The notes under the pieces are model-generated. The model saw only the letters and a program-made list of their open reading frames with translations. It did not search any database and had not been told where the DNA came from. Of a stretch of DNA of 64,000 bases, positions 1-8,172 are shown piece by piece. The position numbers and the translations under genes were made by a program. Source of the DNA: Rhodopseudomonas sp. (GTDB taxonomy: Bacteria > Pseudomonadota > Alphaproteobacteria > Rhizobiales > Xanthobacteraceae). The stretch covers positions 669,228-733,227 of the forward strand of contig NZ_JACABA010000002.1 of the NCBI RefSeq assembly GCF_013377015.1. Direction: 5' to 3'. Numbering within the stretch: the first letter of the stretch is position 1; each line of letters starts with the position of its first letter.

Positions 1-110
1 AGGCCGCCGTGAAGAAGACTGCAAAGAAGGCCACCAAGAAGACGGCGAAGAAGGCTGCCAAGAAGGTCGCGCCGAAGAAGGCAAAGAAGGCCAAGAAGTC
101 GAAGCGCTGA
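1..110 (+). CDS. Lysine/alanine-rich histone H1-like protein, C-terminal end (partial)
   Basis: This is the last 35 codons of a gene that begins left of the window. The frame reads repeated KKA and KKT units and ends in KKSKR before TGA at 108-110. Such tails occur in bacterial histone H1-like DNA-binding proteins and in basic extensions of other proteins, so the fold of the missing part is unknown. The composition is very like the C-terminal tail of the adenylate kinase at 54394-55305. A strong intrinsic terminator follows 25 bases after the stop, which supports a real gene end here. Nucleoid binding is inferred from composition alone. Confidence 0.7.
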   Translation, partial: AAVKKTAKKATKKTAKKAAKKVAPKKAKKAKKSKR

Positions 111-134
111 GCGCTCGACATACGGCAAGCGGGA

Positions 135-162
135 GCTTCCAGAGGATCTCTGGAGGCTTTTT
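135..162 (+). terminator. Intrinsic terminator after the H1-like gene
   Basis: A 10-bp stem (135-144 paired with 148-157, one G-T pair, loop GAT) is followed directly by TTTTT at 158-162. It lies just downstream of the stop codon at 108-110 and ahead of the convergent EamA gene. Confidence 0.8.
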
Positions 163-182
163 GCTGCCCGCCTGCCCGCACG

Positions 183-1058
183 CTACGCCGGCGCGCGGAT
201 CACCAGAACCACTGCGGCGGCGCAGGTCACCATGCCGGCGATCGCGATTGCATCGAGCTGTTCGCCGAACAGCACATAGGCCATCACCGCGGTGACCGCC
301 GGAACCAGATAGAACAGGCTGGCCACCGAGGTCGTGGCGGAGCGCCGGATCAGCCAGTACAACAGCCCGATCGATCCGATCGACAGCACCACCGCGAGCC
401 AGATCACCGCAAGCACGAACTCGCTGGTCCAGCGCACCTCGCGGGTCTCGAACAGCCAGGCCCCGGCCGCGAAGAACGCCAGCGCCGCGAGATATTGCAC
501 GACATTGCCGGCGCGCCAGTCGATGCCGCTGCAAAAACGTTTCTGATACAGCGTGCCGATGGTGATGCTGACCAGCGAGCAGGCTGACGCCAGCCAACCC
601 CAGCCGGCGTCGCCGCTGATCGAGCGGTTGTGCAGGATCATCAGGGCGCCGCCGAGCCCAAGCAGCAGCCCCGCCCATTGCAATGGCGTGACCCGCTCGC
701 CAAGCCAACGGTTCGCCAGGGTCGAGGTCAGGATCGGCTGCAGCCCCGGGATCAGCGCCGACAGTCCGGCCGGAATCGAATGCGCGATCGCGATCGCGGT
801 GCCGGCGAGGTAGATGCCGTGCACCAGGATGCCGGCGACCACGCTGTGGCCGAGGCCGGCCAGGTCGGGCCAGCGCGGCCGCGCGATCGCCGCGATGATC
901 GCCATCAGCGTCACCACCAGCACCATCCGGATCGCCAGATAGGTCAGCGGCTCGGCGCCGCTCAGCGCATATTTGGTGCCGACAAATCCGGTGCTCCACA
1001 GCACCACGAAGATCACCGGCGCCGCGCGCGCGGCGACATTTTCTGCATTGCGATTCAT
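183..1058 (-). CDS. EamA/DMT-family drug/metabolite exporter
   Basis: This 291-residue, highly hydrophobic protein has the two-fold repeated EamA layout of about ten membrane helices. The first repeat opens with PVIFVVLWSTGFVGTKYAL, and the pattern GLSALIPGLQPILTSTLA is typical of the family. The second half carries SVASLFYLVPAVTAVMAYVLFGE. EamA proteins export amino acids or other small metabolites, and the substrate cannot be read from the sequence. I chose ATG at 1058, with AGGG just upstream, over GTG at 1064. The gene is divergent from frmA across about 100 bp, so the two may share a control region. Confidence 0.88.
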   Translation of the reverse strand: MNRNAENVAARAAPVIFVVLWSTGFVGTKYALSGAEPLTYLAIRMVLVVTLMAIIAAIARPRWPDLAGLGHSVVAGILVHGIYLAGTAIAIAHSIPAGLSALIPGLQPILTSTLANRWLGERVTPLQWAGLLLGLGGALMILHNRSISGDAGWGWLASACSLVSITIGTLYQKRFCSGIDWRAGNVVQYLAALAFFAAGAWLFETREVRWTSEFVLAVIWLAVVLSIGSIGLLYWLIRRSATTSVASLFYLVPAVTAVMAYVLFGEQLDAIAIAGMVTCAAAVVLVIRAPA

Positions 1059-1159
1059 TGTCACCCTGAGTGCCTGATCGTATGTTGCCGGGCAACGACG
1101 AATTGCGGCGCCCTGCTCGAATCACATCGCAAGGCGCCGGCCATCAGGAAGGAACCGTC

Positions 1160-2287
1160 ATGGACGTTCGCGCCGCTGTCGCCATCGCCGCCGGCAAACC
1201 GCTTGAGGTAACCACCGTTCAACTCGAAGGTCCGCGCGAAGGCGAAGTGCTGGTCGAGATCAAGGCCACCGGGGTCTGCCACACCGACGAATTCACCCTG
1301 TCGGGCGCCGATCCGGAAGGCCTGTTCCCTGCGATTCTCGGCCACGAGGGCGCCGGTGTCGTGGTCGATATCGGCAAAGGCGTCACCAGCGTGAAAAAGG
1401 GCGATCACGTCATCCCGCTGTACACGCCAGAATGCCGGCAGTGCCCGTCCTGCCTGTCGCGCAAGACCAATTTGTGCACCGCGATCCGCGCCACCCAGGG
1501 CCAGGGCCTGATGCCCGATGGCACCTCGCGGTTCTCGCTCGGCGGCAAGCCGATCCATCACTATATGGGCACATCGACATTCGCGAATTACACCGTGCTG
1601 CCGGAAATCGCGGTGGCAAAGATCCGCGAGGACGCGCCGTTCGACAAGGTCTGCTACATCGGCTGCGGCGTCACCACCGGGATCGGCGCCGTGATCAACA
1701 CCGCCAAGGTCGAGCAAGGCGCCAAGGCGATCGTGTTCGGGCTCGGCGGCATCGGGCTCAACGTGCTGCAGGGCCTGCGGCTGGCCGGCGCCGACATGAT
1801 CATCGGCGTCGATCTCAACAACGACCGCAAGGCCTGGGGCGAACGCTTCGGCATGACGCATTTCGTCAACCCGACCGACCACGGCAAGGATCTGGTGCCC
1901 TACCTCGTCAACATGACCAAGCAGGGCGCCGACCAGATCGGCGGCGCCGATTACACCTTCGACTGCACCGGCAATGTCACGGTGATGCGGCAAGCGCTCG
2001 AAGCCTGCCATCGCGGCTGGGGTCAGTCGATCGTGATCGGCGTGGCGCCGGCCGGCGCCGAGATTTCGACGCGGCCGTTCCAGCTCGTCACCGGCCGGGT
2101 CTGGAAGGGCTCGGCGTTCGGCGGCGCGCGCGGCCGCACCGACGTGCCAAAGATCGTCGATTGGTACATGCAGGGCAAGATCCAGATCGATCCGATGATC
2201 ACTCACGTGATGCCGCTCGCCGAGATCAACAAGGCGTTCGAGCTGATGAAGTCAGGCCAATCGATCCGCGGCGTGGTGACGTTCTAG
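1160..2287 (+). CDS. frmA: S-(hydroxymethyl)glutathione dehydrogenase (class III alcohol dehydrogenase)
   Basis: This 375-residue cytosolic zinc enzyme oxidises S-hydroxymethylglutathione with NAD in formaldehyde detoxification, and it also acts as a GSNO reductase in known members. Catalytic zinc ligands are visible as Cys40 and His62-Glu63 (GHEGAGVV). The structural zinc lobe has Cys92, Cys95, Cys98 and Cys106. A Rossmann motif FGLGGIGLN follows near residue 195. Length and motifs match class III ADH closely. ATG at 1160 is preceded by AGGAAGGAA; an in-frame upstream ATG at 1070 would add 30 residues that do not look like the family. No S-formylglutathione hydrolase gene is adjacent. Confidence 0.95.
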   Translation: MDVRAAVAIAAGKPLEVTTVQLEGPREGEVLVEIKATGVCHTDEFTLSGADPEGLFPAILGHEGAGVVVDIGKGVTSVKKGDHVIPLYTPECRQCPSCLSRKTNLCTAIRATQGQGLMPDGTSRFSLGGKPIHHYMGTSTFANYTVLPEIAVAKIREDAPFDKVCYIGCGVTTGIGAVINTAKVEQGAKAIVFGLGGIGLNVLQGLRLAGADMIIGVDLNNDRKAWGERFGMTHFVNPTDHGKDLVPYLVNMTKQGADQIGGADYTFDCTGNVTVMRQALEACHRGWGQSIVIGVAPAGAEISTRPFQLVTGRVWKGSAFGGARGRTDVPKIVDWYMQGKIQIDPMITHVMPLAEINKAFELMKSGQSIRGVVTF

Positions 2288-2432
2288 GAGCGCGGACGAT
2301 CGGACCCAGCCGTCGCCGATTGAGGTGCCGGCAGGGCGGCAGGCGCGGAGATTGAGCCGCCGCCCGCTTGCCTCGGCGTCGCGTCGGGGGAATATTTGGC
2401 GGGAGAGAAAAGATTCACCCGAGGAGCCAGCC

Positions 2433-2852
2433 GTGACGCTCTCCCCCAAGGCACGCGACCGGATCTATTCTTTGATCGGCCTCGCGATGGGCGTTTCCGC
2501 CGCGATCCTGAGCGACCACATCGGCGGCATTGTCCGCGCCCTTCAGCAGGTGGCGCAGCAATATCTCGCCTCCTTGGTGTTCCAGAGCCTGTTCATTGTC
2601 ATGATCGGCGCAATAGCCGCCGCGCTGTTCAAGCTCCGCACGCGCCGACTGCGGCTTTATGCCAACCTCGAAATCCTGTTCGGATTGTTTGCGTCGGTCT
2701 ATGCGGCCAACGAGCTTTACGCGGCGCTCACGCCGGAATCGCGGACCAAGGGTCTTTTCGCGACTGTGGCCGGCATCTACATCATTATTCGGGGACTGGA
2801 TAACCGGCAGAAATCCTATCCGCCGAGCGTCGCCGTCGAGGGCGCGGGCTGA
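2433..2852 (+). CDS. Small membrane protein of unknown function
   Basis: A 139-residue protein whose GTG start at 2433 has a good ribosome site, GAGGAG at 2421-2426. Three hydrophobic segments are visible: IYSLIGLAMGVSAAIL near the N-terminus, SLVFQSLFIVMIGAIAAALF in the middle, and LEILFGLFASVYAANELYAAL later. A weaker segment, GLFATVAGIYIIIRGL, is near the end. I do not recognise a family. It converges tail to tail with the next gene, with a single base between the two stop codons. It is likely an inner-membrane protein. Confidence 0.65.
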   Translation: MTLSPKARDRIYSLIGLAMGVSAAILSDHIGGIVRALQQVAQQYLASLVFQSLFIVMIGAIAAALFKLRTRRLRLYANLEILFGLFASVYAANELYAALTPESRTKGLFATVAGIYIIIRGLDNRQKSYPPSVAVEGAG

Positions 2853-2853
2853 A

Positions 2854-3300
2854 TCAGAACTCTTCCGGACAGGGATCGACGATCGTCCACAGATCGGCGC
2901 CGTTCTTGATCTTCTTCATCTCGGGCGTAAGGCCGCCATTGCGGCTGATCCAGTCCTTCACCGGCTGCGGATAATACGACATTAGGTCCGAGGTCCCCTG
3001 CGTGCTGGTGACCTTGATGCCGAAGGTGAAAGCCTTGTCGTAATAGGCCTGGTGAAAGCCGAGGCTGGCGCGCGGCGTCACGCAGATCTTGTTCATCGGC
3101 ACGATCCCGAACACCATGGTGCAGGCGGAATTGCAGATGCCGTCGATGATGACGCGTTCGCGGCGGTCGCGGATCCGCTCGTACTTCGCCTTGTATTCGG
3201 TGACATAGCCGCCGTGGTCGCGGGTGATCCGCAGATCGGCGCGGGCCGGCGAAATGGCCAGCAGCAAGGGCAGCAGAAGACAGCAGAGCAGCTTTGGCAT
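2854..3300 (-). CDS. Secreted ClpP-like (crotonase-fold) protein
   Basis: This 148-residue protein starts with a signal peptide (MPKLLCCLLLPLLLAISPARA). The mature part has IDGICNSACTMVFG, which resembles the nucleophile-elbow region of periplasmic ClpP-like proteins with Ser58 as candidate nucleophile. ASLGFHQAYYD follows, with His83 where the ClpP-family histidine normally sits. An acidic third residue cannot be assigned by eye. The protein is shorter than ClpP itself. Proteolytic activity is inference; a non-catalytic relative is possible. Confidence 0.7.
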   Translation of the reverse strand: MPKLLCCLLLPLLLAISPARADLRITRDHGGYVTEYKAKYERIRDRRERVIIDGICNSACTMVFGIVPMNKICVTPRASLGFHQAYYDKAFTFGIKVTSTQGTSDLMSYYPQPVKDWISRNGGLTPEMKKIKNGADLWTIVDPCPEEF

Positions 3301-3520
3301 GGATCGATCTGATACCCGGAATTGACGCTCGGCCGGTGCGCCGGCCGAAGCCGCCGCGCCAACCGCCGAACTCTGGCGTCACAGTGTTTGGATTTCGTTA
3401 AGCATCGCAATCCGGCGAAAATGCGGGAAATCCCAGCCCGTTGAAAATGCGCATAAAAATGCGGAATTCAGGCTCGGTCGGGCTGGCTTTCGCGGTTTTG
3501 CGGGGTATGGTGCGGCCAAC

Positions 3521-3597
3521 GCACTCGTAGCTCAGCTGGATAGAGCATCGGATTTCGATTCCGAGGGTCGGGAGTTCGAATCTCTCCGAGTGCGCCA
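3521..3597 (+). tRNA. tRNA-Arg (anticodon TCG)
   Basis: A full cloverleaf can be folded: acceptor GCACTCG pairs with CGAGTGC (3587-3593), D stem GCTC/GAGC, anticodon stem TCGGA/TCCGA (3548-3552 and 3560-3564), and T stem GGGAG/CTCTC with TTCGAAT in the loop. The anticodon loop TTTCGAT gives anticodon TCG at 3555-3557, reading CGA and probably other CGN codons. The CCA end is encoded at 3595-3597. Confidence 0.95.
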
Positions 3598-3745
3598 ACA
3601 GTCCGCGACGCCCTCCCGATTCAGGATCAGCGCGGCCCCTTTGGCGCGGCATTTCCGGCGATCCGGCCCGGAGTCTCGCGATCCGTCGCACGCCGGTTTG
3701 TATTGATCGCGAGTCGGTGCAAATGTGCCCGGCAAAGGACACCGA

Positions 3746-4456
3746 ATGACACAATCGCGGGAAAACCGACTGTTGACGATGATGCCGTCCGGCGACTTCG
3801 AGCGGTTGCGGCCGCATCTGCACAAGGTGACGCTGGACTACCGGATGCCGCTCTATGAGGCCCACAAGCCGATCAACGACATCTATTTCCCGGCCGAGGG
3901 CGTCGCCTCGCTGGTCAATGCGATGGCCGATGGCAGGTCAGCCGAGGTTGGCACCATCGGCAATGAAGGCGTCGTCGGCATCCCGGCGATTCTCGGCGAC
4001 AACGTGGGCCCGCTCAACGTCTACGTCCAGGTTCCCGGCTTCGGCTTCAAGGTGAAGTCCGAGATCCTAAAGGACTTGCTGACGGCCAGCACGGCCTCGC
4101 GCACCTTGATGCTGCATTATGTCCACGCGTTCTTCAATCAGGTGGCGCAGTCGGCGGCGTGCAACACCTGCCACAACATCGAACAGCGCTGCTGCCGCTG
4201 GATGTTGATGACCCACGACCGGATGCAGACCGACAATTTCCTGCTGACCCAGGAATTCCTGGCGATGATGCTGGGCGTCCGACGCACCGGTGTCACCGAC
4301 GTTGCCCGGAAATTGAAGAGCAAGAAGCTGATCGACTATGTGCGCGGTCGCGTCACCATTCTTGATCGTCCCGGGCTCGAACAGTATTCCTGCGAGTGTT
4401 ACGCGGTCAGCAAACGGGAATTCGACCGCCTGCTTGGGCCGTCAAGGGGCCTCTGA
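3746..4456 (+). CDS. Crp/Fnr-family transcriptional regulator
   Basis: This 236-residue protein has an N-terminal cyclic-nucleotide-type effector domain (VTLDYRMPLYEAHKPINDIYFPAEGVASLV). A C-terminal winged helix-turn-helix follows (LTQEFLAMMLGVRRTGVTDVARKL). There is no Fnr-type N-terminal cysteine cluster. The cysteines in SAACNTCHNIEQRCCRW lie at the hinge rather than in an iron-sulfur pattern, so an oxygen sensor is not indicated. The subgroup is common in rhizobia and lacks a known ligand. ATG at 3746 has AAAGGA six bases upstream and is preferred to GTG at 3725. It stands alone, downstream of tRNA-Arg. Confidence 0.88.
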   Translation: MTQSRENRLLTMMPSGDFERLRPHLHKVTLDYRMPLYEAHKPINDIYFPAEGVASLVNAMADGRSAEVGTIGNEGVVGIPAILGDNVGPLNVYVQVPGFGFKVKSEILKDLLTASTASRTLMLHYVHAFFNQVAQSAACNTCHNIEQRCCRWMLMTHDRMQTDNFLLTQEFLAMMLGVRRTGVTDVARKLKSKKLIDYVRGRVTILDRPGLEQYSCECYAVSKREFDRLLGPSRGL

Positions 4457-4488
4457 GCAAGTGGCAGGTCAACGCGAGCGCGCCGCCA

Positions 4489-4707
4489 TTAGTGCGCGCC
4501 CCTGAGCGTGCAGGACGTCGTGCAGGTGGTGGTGGCGCCGTGTTTGCAGACCTTGCAGACCTTGACGCACTGCTCCATGTCCTTCGGATTGTAGGCGCTG
4601 TAGAGCCCGGCCGCGCAGCTCGATATTGATCCGGTCACATCTTCTTCGGACGAGCACGACGCCAGCGTCAGCGCGGCGAGAACAACCATGATGGATCGAT
4701 ACGGCAT
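4489..4707 (-). CDS. Small cysteine-rich lipoprotein
   Basis: A 72-residue protein with a lipoprotein signal, MPYRSIMVVLAALTLASC. The lipobox LASC places the lipidated cysteine at residue 18. The mature part has six further cysteines (SSCAAG, QCVKVCKVCKHG, TTTCTTSC), close together and consistent with disulfides or metal binding in the periplasm. I do not recognise the family. It is transcribed alone, between the convergent Crp-type regulator and the co-directional membrane protein at 4799-7336. Confidence 0.65.
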   Translation of the reverse strand: MPYRSIMVVLAALTLASCSSEEDVTGSISSCAAGLYSAYNPKDMEQCVKVCKVCKHGATTTCTTSCTLRGAH

Positions 4708-4798
4708 TTGCTATCCGCCGTGTTGGGGTCAGTTTCGGTTGCAAACCGAGCCGGTGCGCGATGCGCGCCAGCCAATGAGATAACCTATCCGAAATTCC

Positions 4799-7336
4799 TT
4801 ATTCGATCATTAGGGATTTGCTGGGGCCGGCGGCGGACGCAATGCCCCCTTCGCCGATCAGATCCGGCTTTCGCGCCGGCCTGACGAACACGCCGGTCCG
4901 GCCGAATTGCCGGCTGGCGACGATCATGACCGCGCACAGCACGTAGAAGCAGGCGCCGAGCGCGTAGGTTTTGGCGATGCCGAATTCGATCGACAGCGCC
5001 ATGCCAAGCACCGAGGCTAGCATCGAGGTGATGCCGTTCACGCTCCAGAAGAACGGCAGCAGTTCCGAATGCCGACGCCACAGGCTGAGCCCGAGCGGGA
5101 ACATCATCCCCATGCAGAAAGCCGGAGGCGCCAGCAGTGCGATCGAGACCAGGATCCGCATCTCGGTGGCTTCCGCGCGCGCCCATGTCGTCAGTTCAGG
5201 CGTCAGCAACCCCGCCACCACCAGCGTCGTCAGCAGAGCGATCACCCGGGAGATCACCGCCCCCAGCCGCGGCGGATTGGCGCCGACCGTGGTGCTGCCG
5301 ATCCCGCCGAACAGCAGAATGGTGAACAGCACCACCGCCAGCCCGTAGACCGGATGGCCGAGAAACACCATCAGCCGCTGCATCTGCGAAATCTCGATCA
5401 GCATGAAGCCCATGCCGATGGCGCTGAAATACACCACCGGCGGTGTCAGCGTCGACAGCGGCATCTGCTTGGCGAGGCGCAGGAACGGACTGACTATGTA
5501 ATACAGGCAGGCGCATAGCGCGATGATCACCAGCAAGAGCGTGGTGCTGATCGCCGCGTTGTTGTTGGCACTCACGGTCGCCGGTTTGGCGACAAAATCG
5601 CCGAACCGCGACGTATAGAAAAAGAACGGATTGTCGTCGGTCGAGGGCGCGATGTTTTCCGGCAAGGAGTCGAAGAATGCTTTGTCCGCCTTGCCGGACA
5701 GCAGCGTCGAGGTGACGGCGTCGAACCCGACATCCGGTCCCAGCAGGATCTTGAAGCCCTGCGCGGTGAGCCGGTCGCGCGCGCCCTGCCATTGCGCGTC
5801 GGTGAAGGCGTCGGGCCGGGTGATCACGGTGACGATATTGCCGACATTCAGCGCGACGATATGGCGCGGCAGCTCGGCCGCGGCCACGCCCTTGTTCTGC
5901 AGCGCGCTCGCGGCGATCGCCACCAGGCGATAGAATTCGCCGCGGTGATGCTCCGGCTCGTACCAGCGCGAGACCGACAGCAGCCCGCCCGGCTTCAGCG
6001 CCCGGTAGAAATCCTCCCACGCCTCGATGGTGTAAAGTCGATTTTCGGTGAGTGTCAGTCCGCCGGCTGCGGTCGCTGCCCAGGTGTCGATCAGCGAAAT
6101 CTGCACCAGGTCGTAGCGATCGGTGGAATGGTTGATGTAGCTGCGGGCTTCGGCATTGACCAGCGACACGCCGGGCTGGCGGTCGAGATGGCCGGAGAAA
6201 TCGGCGAACTTGTCGGTGAGGACCTCGAAGATCGCCGGATTGATCTCGATGCCGTGGATCTGCTTGGCGCCGAAATACAGCGCCGACAGCACGTCACGTC
6301 CGCCGCCGACACCGACCACAGCGACCTCGGCCGACGGCTGCACCAGATAGGCGGCGTTGATGACGTCGTCCTTGAGATAGCCGAGCTTGCCGAGATCGCC
6401 ATTAAAGCGGGTGATTACGGTGCCGGCATCGGCGTCGATGTCGAGGCGGTTCTGCTCGATCGTCATGGTCTGGTCGTGCGCGAAGCCCCAGCCGAACGGG
6501 GTGTCCTGCTGTTGCTTGGTGACCCGCACCCGCGAATAGGTGTTCCAGCGCTCGAACAGCGTTCCGGTCTGTTGCGCGCCCTTGGCCCAGTAGACGCCGA
6601 GATGGCTCCTGCCGGACAGATCAAGCCCGGTATGCACGGCGGCTGCCGCAGCCAGCGTCAACGCCACCGCGCCGCTCAGCCGCAGCACGTGACGCTCGCC
6701 ACTGCCGCGCGCCACCATCCACCCGGCGGCAGCCGCAAAGGCTCCGATCCACAGCGTGGCGCTGACCGGATCGACCACCAGCAACACGAAGATGACGCCG
6801 AGGCAGCCGAGCGCCGCGCCGGACAGGTCGGCGGCATAAAGCCAGCCGCCGCGATAGGGCAGCCGGGTCAGCAGCAGTGTGATGCAGACGCCGCTCTCAC
6901 CGAACGGCATGACGAAGCCAACGGTCGCGACCGCCAGCGTGATCGCCACGTAGTTCGCGGGGATCAGCAGCGGCACGCACAGGAAGGCGATCATGGCGCC
7001 GACGCCGGTGATCGCGAACCACGAAGCATGGTGGGCGAATTCCGCCGCCACCCGGTCCGGCGCGTAGCGCAGCGGCTTGTTGTAGACTTCCATCGCGCCG
7101 CGGGTGAGCCCCAGCATGGCAAGCGAAATCGCTGCGAACGCGAAGTGATAATACAGCATCACGCTGAAGAAGCGGGTAATCAGGATCTGGTAGGACAGCG
7201 TGGCCGAGGCCAGCACGAACATTGCAAGATAATAGCGGCCGGGGATTTTCGGGAATGCCTGCAATGTCGCGTCTCCAATGACAGCTTCAGCCCAATCGGC
7301 GCCATGCAGCGGCCGGCAGTCGCGCCAGCGTCGCAT
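4799..7336 (-). CDS. Membrane protein with internal spermidine-synthase-like domain
   Basis: A protein of about 845 residues in three parts. The N-terminal third has several membrane helices (YYLAMFVLASATLSYQILITRFFSV onward). The middle has a soluble methyltransferase-fold domain with the spermine/spermidine synthase signature VAVVGVGGGRDVLSALYFGA, followed by IHGIEINP. The C-terminal third is again membrane-embedded (TTLLLVIIALCACLYYIV, VVYFSAIGMGFMLIEISQMQRL). Proteins of this layout are often annotated as spermidine synthases, but their substrate is unsettled. ATG at 7336 lacks a clear ribosome site. A TTG at 7264 has GGAG eight bases upstream and would give a 821-residue product with a more natural N-terminus. 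Confidence 0.8.
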   Translation of the reverse strand: MRRWRDCRPLHGADWAEAVIGDATLQAFPKIPGRYYLAMFVLASATLSYQILITRFFSVMLYYHFAFAAISLAMLGLTRGAMEVYNKPLRYAPDRVAAEFAHHASWFAITGVGAMIAFLCVPLLIPANYVAITLAVATVGFVMPFGESGVCITLLLTRLPYRGGWLYAADLSGAALGCLGVIFVLLVVDPVSATLWIGAFAAAAGWMVARGSGERHVLRLSGAVALTLAAAAAVHTGLDLSGRSHLGVYWAKGAQQTGTLFERWNTYSRVRVTKQQQDTPFGWGFAHDQTMTIEQNRLDIDADAGTVITRFNGDLGKLGYLKDDVINAAYLVQPSAEVAVVGVGGGRDVLSALYFGAKQIHGIEINPAIFEVLTDKFADFSGHLDRQPGVSLVNAEARSYINHSTDRYDLVQISLIDTWAATAAGGLTLTENRLYTIEAWEDFYRALKPGGLLSVSRWYEPEHHRGEFYRLVAIAASALQNKGVAAAELPRHIVALNVGNIVTVITRPDAFTDAQWQGARDRLTAQGFKILLGPDVGFDAVTSTLLSGKADKAFFDSLPENIAPSTDDNPFFFYTSRFGDFVAKPATVSANNNAAISTTLLLVIIALCACLYYIVSPFLRLAKQMPLSTLTPPVVYFSAIGMGFMLIEISQMQRLMVFLGHPVYGLAVVLFTILLFGGIGSTTVGANPPRLGAVISRVIALLTTLVVAGLLTPELTTWARAEATEMRILVSIALLAPPAFCMGMMFPLGLSLWRRHSELLPFFWSVNGITSMLASVLGMALSIEFGIAKTYALGACFYVLCAVMIVASRQFGRTGVFVRPARKPDLIGEGGIASAAGPSKSLMIE

Positions 7337-7479
7337 CGCCAACAGTCCGTTCCACCCCTACGCCGTGTTTGTTAATGTTTGCTCAGCGGCCGGCCCGGAT
7401 TTGCCCGCTATCCATGGCGGCGGTGAATTTAGTCCGGGATAGTCCAAAACGCTCCGACGGCGCCACTTGACTCCAAAAG

Positions 7480-7494
7480 AACAAAAAGAGAACA
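7480..7494 (+). promoter_or_regulatory. LexA (SOS) operator
   Basis: GAAC-AAAAAGA-GAAC is an exact match to the alphaproteobacterial SOS box GTTC-N7-GTTC read on the other strand. It sits 12 bases after a possible -35 element TTGACT (7468-7473) and overlaps the expected -10 region, a good position for repression. The first downstream start codon is at 7548. Confidence 0.8.
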
Positions 7495-7547
7495 TTCTGC
7501 CATCAATGCAGTGTCCACCGCGCGCCGCCTTACCGGAGTTCCTTGCC

Positions 7548-7796
7548 ATGTCCGAACCCGCCCAGCAGCTGCCATCCGACCATTACGAGCAGGCCTGCGA
7601 CCAGGCCATTGCGATGTGCAATGGCAGCACGCGCGGCGCGATCAAGGCGTTGATCATGGCGAACGAATATCTCGAGGCCGAGTTGCAGGAACTGCAGGCC
7701 GCAGTGTCGAAGGGGTTTGGTCGCGGCAGGCATGAGCCGGCGGCGAACCAGGGCACCGAAGCGGTGCCGCGCAACCGTGCCGACTGGTACGATTGA
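7548..7796 (+). CDS. Small SOS-controlled protein of unknown function
   Basis: An 82-residue soluble protein. ATG at 7548 is preceded by GGAG at 7535-7538. The centre is helical (AIKALIMANEYLEAELQELQ) and likely forms a short coiled coil; the tail is polar. There is no membrane helix, unlike the SidA-type SOS division inhibitors. A perfect LexA box lies 54 bases upstream, so DNA-damage induction is expected. A second small gene follows 11 bases later and probably forms an operon with it. Its function is not known to me. Confidence 0.75.
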   Translation: MSEPAQQLPSDHYEQACDQAIAMCNGSTRGAIKALIMANEYLEAELQELQAAVSKGFGRGRHEPAANQGTEAVPRNRADWYD

Positions 7797-7807
7797 GGCC
7801 TGCCCCG

Positions 7808-8056
7808 ATGGCCGACGTCACCTATTTTGTCGCCTTGCCGTTTGTCGCCTCCGATGACGGGATCGCGCCGGGCGAGCCGACCGAATGCTTCAACCCGGTT
7901 GCCGCGATCCGGCGCGCCGAGGCGCTGTCGCGGATCGCGGGTCACGTCGGCGCGGTGGCGTTCAGCCGAACCGGCGATCCCAATATCGGCGAATTCCACG
8001 ACGCCACGGTGTTGCGAAAGTTCGGCGAGGTGCCGGACGATCTCAATGGGCTGTGA
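7808..8056 (+). CDS. Small hypothetical protein, second gene of the SOS unit
   Basis: An 82-residue soluble protein beginning MADVTYFVALPFVASDDG. It has a mixed alpha/beta look, with ECFNPVAAIRRAEALSRI predicted helical and GAVAFSRTGDPNIGEF strand-rich. ATG at 7808 lies only 11 bases after the stop of the SOS-box gene, which suggests co-transcription and damage control. No enzymatic motif is visible. I do not recognise the family. Confidence 0.7.
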   Translation: MADVTYFVALPFVASDDGIAPGEPTECFNPVAAIRRAEALSRIAGHVGAVAFSRTGDPNIGEFHDATVLRKFGEVPDDLNGL

Positions 8057-8172
8057 CCCACGGTTTTGGCCGGACGGTGATTTCTGGTCGGTCTGTTGCG
8101 TTGACGTCGGCCGACCGACTTTGGCATAACTGGATCGCGCATTTCGCGGGACACGACGACCACCGGGACATC

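Noticed and set aside
5792-7375. Long plus-strand frame (527 codons) opposite the spermidine-synthase-like gene
   Set aside because: It lies entirely over the minus-strand gene, is rich in Arg/Gln/His as expected for an antisense frame in GC-rich DNA, and has no recognisable domain.
7885-8172. N-terminal extension of the GrlR-like frame back to 7885
   Set aside because: The extra residues overlap the second SOS-unit gene in another frame and do not match GrlR; the ATG at 8173 fits the family start.
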